Below the pieces are notes generated by a model that was given only the letters and a program-made list of their open reading frames with translations, did not search any database and was not told the DNA's origin. Below are positions 54,115 through 63,159 of a DNA stretch of 64,000 nucleotides, in pieces. The stretch's first letter is position 1; each line of letters opens with the position of its first letter. Source of the DNA: Silurus meridionalis (taxonomy: Eukaryota > Chordata > Actinopteri > Siluriformes > Siluridae); assembly GCF_014805685.1 (NCBI RefSeq), contig NC_060892.1:15338990-15402989 (forward strand). Reading direction: 5' to 3'. A program made the position numbers and the translations under genes.

Positions 54115-54458
54115 TGTGTGCTGGGACTACTGAGAAAGAAAAAATAAAGAGAAGAATGCGGGAGCAGGAGCACAATATAGCTGAAATAAGAGGCGAGAGA
54201 ATAAGCAGAGATGAGGAGAAAGATTGCGTGAATGTTCCCTGTGGATGAAAGCGGAGAGAGAGAAAAAGATAGAGAGACAGATGGAGTGGAAGACAGACGG
54301 ATAGAGAGTCTAATCAATATTACACTCATGGCTGCATACATTACCGCATCAATCAGTGCTAAGCTGCGGTGTAATTTTCTAACTCCCCTATTTCTCTCCC
54401 AACCTCATCACACAGACAGACAATACCCCATGGCTATTTCTGATGAGTTTCAGTGGCT

Positions 54459-54522
<64 letters not shown>

Positions 54523-55000
54523 GAAAAAGAGAAAGCTGTTTATGGAGCTCTCGCTTTCTCTGCTTCTCTCTTTCCAACACTGATTAATTTCCAAACTCGG
54601 CCGGCAGTTCCATTAGCATAAAATTTCCATGGATCAAGCCCCTGCAATGAAACTCCTTCATCAAGTCGCTTGTCAAACATAAAAATTTTAAATCTCATTT
54701 TGTTTCTAATATCATTTTCATACTGACACGACCAAAAGGGGTGTGTGTGTATGTGTGTGCACAGAGGGAACGGACGAGACAGAAATGGGTTGCTCTCAGG
54801 CAACGCACAAACTGAGTTATCAAACTAAATTAAAAGAGCTGTGAGCTGCTTTGCAAGTGTCAAGTGTTAAATGGGTCGACTTTTTTCTGACGGCCAGAAA
54901 TAGGAATTGACTTGGAGTCCGGCTGCTCGACATGAAGCTTCTTTATGCTCTTTCAGATAAAGAAGTCCCTCACTCATCCTTTTTGCATAATGCTGTAACC

Positions 55001-55044
<44 letters not shown>

Positions 55045-56437
55045 TACACACACACACACACACACACTCCTCCCTCTACGGCACTGAGCAGTAGTATTTT
55101 TGCAGATATTTGTTTATACACATCTGCAGTATGTTCTGATCTCGTTTTTCGGCTGCAATAGGTGGAGTAGGAGTGGTCACATGTTGCAGATCATGGTGCT
55201 GGGGAGGTGAAGCGTGGAACAAAAGGCTAATTTAGTCAGAATATAAAAAACAGTCAGTACATCGCTAAAATAAACAGTTATGCATTGGATTTGGACTGTG
55301 AAAACTGGACATGAGGCAGGAATACACTGTGAAAAAGAAACCATTTCTTCACAACAGCACAGCAATTTACACCCACGGGCCACTAAGAGCTGTGGACTCA
55401 GTGGTGGACAAAGTACACAAACCATGTACTTGAGTAAAAGTAGAGATACACTCGGTAAAATATTACTCCAGTAAAAGTGCTCCCTTTACACGTTTACTTA
55501 AGTAAAATACAGAAGCATTTGCCTTTAAAAGTACTTAAGTATCCAAAGTACTATGATTTTTTATGGCTATAATGTACTATTGTAGCCATGATAAAAAAGT
55601 ACAGTGGTCGTTCTGAAAATCTGCAAATTATGGACGCCCCCCGCAGCCCCTATGGTACCTTAGTGAATTCATCTAGACATACAAGTTTAATACAATAAAG
55701 TGTTTTTTTAAATTTTTATTCCTATCATTTCTGAACATTCAGTCCCGCTGCAGATTTTCGCTAATTTTAAAATAATCCGCAACTTGCTGTAAATTAGGTT
55801 ACAAATAAGAACCTGCGTTTCGAACCACAAATTATTGGGGAGCGCTGTTCTCATGGTATTTTTTCCAACTCTTATTTAACGTCGTGGTACATCCTCCATG
55901 ACCTAAAATTCACTCGCTACACTATTAATAAAATTATACACTTAATAGTAATAATAACATTCTATTCACTTATCATGAATAGGAAACGACTGATTTTGCA
56001 AAATGTAGTAAAGTAAGTAAAAAAAAAGTACGATTTTTACTTTGAAATGTAGTGACCTCAGAAGTACAAATACCTGAAAAAGCTACTTAAGTACAGTAAA
56101 GAATCACATTTACTTCATTAATGTCCACCACTGATTGGACTCAGAAGGTCGTGAGATCAAATCACAGCACCACCAACCTGCTACTGCTGGGTCCTTGAGA
56201 AAGGCCCTTAACCCTCAACTGCTCAGTTGTAAGTTCCTCTGCATAAGGGCATCTTCCAAATGCAATAAATGTAAATGTAAAAAAAGAAATGAGGATGCAC
56301 TTTGACCATTAACAATGAAAAGTGAATAAAATGCAGGAAACTTAAGGTGGAAATGTTAGATTTTGTTGTATGCTTTCATAATAAAACATCTCACACTTGC
56401 CAAAACCTCCTACCATTATGAACACAATTTACATAAC

Positions 56438-56490
<53 letters not shown>

Positions 56491-59322
56491 ACACACCCCT
56501 AAAGATAGTCATTAATTATGAAAAATAGCACTGCTCTGTAGGAGGGGTCCATTGTTTAGATTTAATAAGGACACGGAATCGATGCGATTGAATCAATCTT
56601 CCCTAATTAAAAAAGCGCTATATTGTGAACCGATCAAGGTGCATAAACGAGATTAAAATTAATGAAGGAACTGAGCCACAAGCTACAGCACCTAATTAAA
56701 TGAGGCTAATTGGAATTCCATGGCGATGTGTGCTTCGCTGATGCTGCGAACATGCGAGTGTAGAGGTGGTCTGCTCCCAGGAGATCTGTCCAAATGTAAA
56801 TATATTAATATTCACACAAATATACACACACACACACTCACACACACACGCACACACACACTCACACACACACTCACACACACACTCACACACACGACCA
56901 AATACCAACCTAAAATGCACTACTGTTTTAATAAGGTCTTAGGACCATGTTAATAATCTTTTGTATCTACATATTATTTGTATATACTGTACACTGTCAA
57001 TTATACACTTATAAATTGGTACTGTTCTATATATAAAGTGCACAACTTACTTATAATGTACACAACTTACTAATTTACTAGACTTATGTCTAATTCTGCC
57101 ATATATTCATTTTTATACATATTACAGCGGTTCAATTACAACATAATGTATAAATACTAAGACTGAATTGTGGTAAAACGTAAAACTTGAAGCATTACTT
57201 GAACAATAATGAAACATTACATTAAAATGGCTTTATCCACACCTCCTAATGCCAGTGTTTAATATAAATTCATTACAGGTCGTTCCTGAGTTACGATGGT
57301 TCGACTTACGATATTTTTTATATTACGATGAAGATAGCGAGACAACAAAATTGCAAAGACATTGTAATTTACGTGCGGCAAGCAAACGTAGCAGTGGATA
57401 TGCGTGTACGATATGTTGGGACTCTGCCAGGATGTACACATCTCCTGCCTTGTGAGATGCCTGACTCTCTCACCAGTGGTCAAAAGAGTTCAGTCAAACT
57501 CTTCCAACCATGGCTTTGTGGACCTTGCTTTTGCACTGAGGCACAGTCATGCTGGATACAAAAGGGCCCCCACCAAACTGTTCCCACAAAGTGGAAGGCA
57601 TAGCATTGTCCAAAATGTCTTGGTGTGCTAAAGCATAAAGATTTCCCTTTATTGGAAGTAAAGCTAAAGCTAAAGCTAGCCCAAACCCTAAAAAACCAAC
57701 AATGGAACTGGAACAATGCAGTTAGGCAGGTAATGTTCACCAGACCCAGACTCAACCAGACTGCCAAACAGAGAAGCATAATGAGTCCAGTGGCAGAGTG
57801 CTTTAAACCACTTCATCAGACACTTGGCATTGTGCTGGACTGTATTTAATATAAACAGTCTGCTACAATGGTTTAAGACAGTAGTTTGCATGAATGTAGT
57901 TTAGCATTTAGGCACCCATCACTGAACCTCAACAGTTTTTGTTGATTTGCACTTTGTAAATGCAGACTTTATGGCTAGGAGCTGGAATGTGTACTCCCAT
58001 GAGAATGGGTCTGATTGAAACACCAACAACATGTTATGAACTTTTTTGTTTATTTTTTCACCAGCAACTGACTGATTTATTTTTTTCCTCCGCTGAGGCA
58101 GACATTAGCTTTCGCTTTCTGTATTTATTGTATTATAAAATGTGTATGCCATATACACTGCATTAAGTGCTCTCTGATGAACGGGATGAGATCACTACTG
58201 CCCGAGTGATATAAAAAGAAAATTACGGAAATGTTCATGAGCACAACGTAATAATGAGCAGCAAAATGATAACCCTATTATAACGCTCGCTCGCAAAAAA
58301 GTAGCCATCATCTTGACAAAGCAAATAGAGTGTATGTGCGTCTTTTGAAAAAAAAAAATAAAATGAAGATGGAGAGTTGCAGTGACGAATCAGGAAATTG
58401 TAAGAGTGTATTATTAATTTAACATTTTTTATTTTTGCTCAGCCAGTGGACTGTTTTGTAACACAGCACGTTTTCATTGTTATATTGCTGCGTAGTCATC
58501 CAGAACATGGAGAACATCATGGAGTAAAAGAAAAAGTCAATAATAAGGTGATGTACTGGTGTTCTCACCTGTGTATGAAGATTTTCTTGTTCTATCTGAA
58601 GCTGAACATTTTTGCGTTGTTCCTCCTCGAGTGTCTCCTCCCTCTGATTCAGGAGCTTCTGCAATCTTCTTACATCCTCCTCCAAATTTATGACCTCCTC
58701 AGCTTTAGATTTCACCTCCTGAACCTGGCCTTCAAGCTACAGACACACAACAAACACATGCAATTTGTTCATCTTTCAGGATTTGAATGACATGTTGAAA
58801 AAACAAACAACAAAAAAAGTTATTCAGGAGCAAACACTTAGAATACAAGCTATAGAATAAAACAGGGGAGGATCTACGGGGGGTTGGGCACGGGGTGGCA
58901 AATGCTAAAAAAAAAGCATTGCCACCCCATCTGCCACCCCAGCACAGGTATCCCAATGTATACAATCCAATGTATATATTAATATATTCATAATCAAATA
59001 TAATCACTTCTATGTGATTACATAAAAAAAATATACCAATTCTCAAATTGGTATATTTGGTATATTGGTATATACCAAATATACTAGTAATTCGTCGCTC
59101 TGGACAAGGGCGTCTGCTAAATGCTGCAAATGTAAATGTAAATATACCAGTAAATAATGGAAACAAATCTCGTCTTTCCATTATAGCATAGTTTGAACAA
59201 ATGACTCCTATGAACTGCTTCATTTTAGTGAATAAAACACATTCAGTGCAACTATCCTGATCACTGATTACAAACAGATGACTCAGCAAACAAATCTGGC
59301 TCTTTTAACAAACCAAAGCATT

Positions 59323-59367
<45 letters not shown>

Positions 59368-60949
59368 TTGTGTTCAAAATTATTCAACCCCCAATGCTGT
59401 AAATGGTTTTAGGGAATTTAGTGTACATTTGTAATTGTATTCAGAATGAAATCCTACAAGGACTTCTTAAAGAACCATATGCAACTAAAATGACATCAAT
59501 TAGTTTTGTAATACAGTAGTAAATGTTTCTTTTGTGAATTCTTCATTGACATAATTATTCAACCCCTTAAAGACTACCACTCTGAAGAACAGAGGTTCAA
59601 TGAAGTGTTTTCAATCAGGTATTGAAAACACCTGTGGATATCAGGGAGCAGCAATAAAGCCTAATAAGCACCAATTAGGCAGCTTTAAAATGACTGTGAT
59701 ACTCAGCTCCTTCTAGACATTTACTGGTGTGGTTACAAACATGGTGAGGTCAAGAGAATGGTCCAGGAAGACAAGAGAACAGGTGATTACTCTTCACAGG
59801 AAGGGCAATGGCTATAAGAAGATTGCAAAGATGTTAAACATACCAAGAGACACCATAGGAAGCATCATTCGCAAATTCAAGGCAAAGGGCACTGTTGAAA
59901 CGCTACCTGGTCGTGGCAGAAAGAAGATGCTGACTTCGACTGCTGTGCGCTACCTGAAGCATAGAGTGGAGAAAAGTCCCCGTGTGACTGCTGAGGAACT
60001 GAGAAAAGATTTGTCAGATGTGGGTACTGAAGTTTCTGCTCAGACAATACGGCGCACCCTGCGTAATGAAGGCCTCCATGCCAGAACTCCCAGGCGCACC
60101 CCCTTGCTGTCCCCAAAGAATAAGAAGAGTCGACTGCAGTATGCCAAAAGTCATGTGGACAAACCACAGACGTTTTGGGATAGTGTTCTGTGGACTGATA
60201 AAACAAAATTAGAACTGTTTGGGCCCATGGATCAACGCTATGTTTGGAGGAGGAAGAACAAGGCCTATGAAGAAAAGAACACCTTGCCTACTGTGAAGCA
60301 TGGCGGGGGGGTCAATCATGCTTTTGGGGCTGTTTTGCTTCTGCAGGTACTGGGAAGCTCAGTACCAGGAGATATTGGATGACAATGTGATGCAGTCCGT
60401 CACAAACCTGAGGCTTGGAAGACGTTGGACCTTTCAACAGGACAATGATCCCAAGCATACCTCCAAGTCCACTAGAGCATGGTTGCAGATTAAAGGCTGG
60501 AACATTTTGAAGTGGCCATCGCAGTCACCAGACTTAAATCCGATTGAGAACCTCTGGTGGGACTTAGAGAAAGCAGTTGCAGTGCGCAAGCCTAAGAATG
60601 TGACTGAACTGGAGGCTTTTGCCCATGATGAATGGGCGAAGATACCCGTAGATCGCTGCAAGACACTTGTGTCAAGCTATGCTTCACGCTTAAAAGCTGT
60701 TATAACTGTAAAAGGATGTTGTACTAAGTACTAAGATTGAATGTCACTTGGGGGTTGAATAAAACTGATAATGATGTGAGCTCAGAAAAGACATTTGTGG
60801 TTATTTCATTATAAATGTTATGTTATATTTGTCTGACCTACACGTGCCTCTTTGATGTAATTGTAAGCAGGATGACTGAATGATCATAATCAATGTCAAA
60901 CCGACCAAAACAATCAATTTCAGTGGGGTTGAATAATTTTGAACACAAC

Positions 60950-61004
<55 letters not shown>

Positions 61005-61013
61005 TGGGTCAAG

Positions 61014-61069
<56 letters not shown>

Positions 61070-62638
61070 TAGGTCAAGTCAATCACATATCAGTCTTTTT
61101 AAAATGTTTATAGACCAATATAAAAATGTGCACCAGTGTATACACAGAATATGTATATTATTCATTGAATCCATAAGAACCATGCAATGATGCTTCAGTG
61201 TTGCCACTCCTCACAAGTCCCATGCCACACCCTTGCCACCCCATAAAAGATTTTCCAGATCCGCTCCTAAATAAGAAACAGTCATATATTAGAGCAAGCT
61301 GATACACACAGCTCCATTTATTTGCATCTGTTTGTCAGCTTGCTCTAATACATTATTGTTTCTATAGCAACAGGTCATTCACAGGACTTCTATTCCGGCT
61401 GCTCCTCATAAAATGATAAGAATGGTGTCAGTAAGGAAGGAGTCTCCAGTTTCAGTACTTTATAATAGCCAGAGGCAGAGCTACAACGTTTCTGTAGTTG
61501 GCAAACTGATGCTGTGTAATATAACACTTGTGTTATAGAAAAACGATGATTTCACACACAAACCAAACAATGACAAATTTCCTATAACATCAAGACATGA
61601 AGTGTTTTATTCCTTATAAATGTCCAATCCTGCATGATACGACTTTCATGGTGAATGAAACCAAAGTCCGTTAACACATGGAGGTCATTAATGACAAACG
61701 TATGACGCTAATTGTCATGTATTTGAACAATAATCCCAAAACACTCCTCACTCAAAGCAAACTCAGAGCAGACTCTTCTCTTTGAAACGGTGAAAACCAG
61801 ACAAACAGAAAGAGGAACGAATATTAAATGGAACGTATTTCTGCACGTACACACACTCACAAAGAACCTTTAATGTTCTGCGAGCTGTGATCACTTTGCA
61901 GAATTAATTATGGCATGTGTGTACGCAAGTGTGAAATTACACAGAATTCCAAAGCGTGTAATTACAGGCAACACAGTAAGCAAACAATGGGCTGTAAAAG
62001 CAGGCGGGCATGCGAGAATGAGGAGGGGGGATTTATCAGCGATCAAAGCCCATTGTGGACCTGCGTGGTGAGCTGAGGAGCTGCGTTCATCCCGGAGCCG
62101 TCCTCCTTCACTGTAATTTCACCGCAACATTCTCTGAAGTGTCTTTCCTGTTTCTTGTGGTGCAAAGTTTTTAAAAGGAGCACAAAGGAAGAAAGAAATA
62201 AACGAGTACACCCCCCTCCCCAACACATGCACTCTCTCTTTTGCTTGCTTTCCCCCTCCATTTGGTTCTATCTTCATCTTCAGATTAAAAAGATGTCTCC
62301 CTGTGAGTCTCAGAAAATCTTACATAAAGAAATGACTAACTAGTCTGATGCCCTCCTTCCCTTCATGCCGGAGTGAAAAGGGGTGTGTGGAAAGGGGGGG
62401 TGAGGGGAGGTGACGGCTGCCCTTCAGCAAAAATGAATTTTCCAATCGCAGTTAGTACTGCCATGAATAAATAAACAAATGAATAATTGAGAGGAGCGAC
62501 ATAAATAAATAACATCACAAACATTTCACCGGAGCTCGAACGCATTCGGCGGATAACTGGAGCTGCATGCTAATGATAAAAACGAAACATGGGAGCAGCT
62601 TCTGTTGTATTATTCAACATTCCATCACCAAAAAATAA

Positions 62639-62697
<59 letters not shown>

Positions 62698-63115
62698 TAT
62701 AAATAAAACTATCAAGATTCAGTAGGCACTGAAGTGACAGGACTGTCTTGTACTCAGACACTCAGGAGAACAAACTAATTACCAGTCAGAAATCTGTGAG
62801 GGATTTCTGCTCTGACAAACAGACAGCAGTTACGTCTATGTTTATTCCTCACTGTGCCCTCAATCCTGCCCTTCCTCAGGCCTGTTGAGGCCTTGAAATG
62901 CCCCGGAGAGCTCTGGCCTGGTTCTGAAGGAACGATGCATCACCTGGTCATCGCAGTCTTTCACTACACTGCGTGCACGGAGAATTTCAAAGCCGTCTTT
63001 CTTTCGATCAGACGAGGGGTTTCTCCGCTCTCCCCTGTTTATTTCATGTTCAATTTGCAGCAAGTGTTCCTGGAGTGAAGGATAGAATTGATTTTATAGG
63101 TTTCTCCTGTTTACA

Positions 63116-63159
<44 letters not shown>

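Larger units (their letters stand above)
58863..61269. mobile_element. composite element: outer transposon carrying a Tc1 insertion
   Basis: Outer ends CAGGGGAGGATCTACGG (58863) and, complemented from 61269, TAGGAGCGGATCTGGAAA look like one inverted pair. Both are followed inward by a GGGGTGGCAA motif (58892; complement near 61243). Short flanks AATAAAA and AATAAGA are similar. Inside are a 15-bp hairpin (58892-58928), a SINE tail (59086-59143), (TA)n tracts and the Tc1 element. The superfamily of the outer element is uncertain, possibly hAT. Confidence 0.5.

Noticed and set aside
54030..54621. Ser-Leu or Glu-Arg repeat proteins
   Set aside because: Translations of (GA)n tracts.
58732..59289. 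185-aa open frame on the - strand, one of the longest in the window
   Set aside because: Crosses the end of a pmfbp1 exon, the outer transposon end and a SINE tail; no coiled-coil or other family pattern.
62860..63078. Possible extra pmfbp1 exon or separate gene
   Set aside because: No coiled-coil composition and no pair of splice sites with matching phase; the flanking pmfbp1 exons already join in frame.
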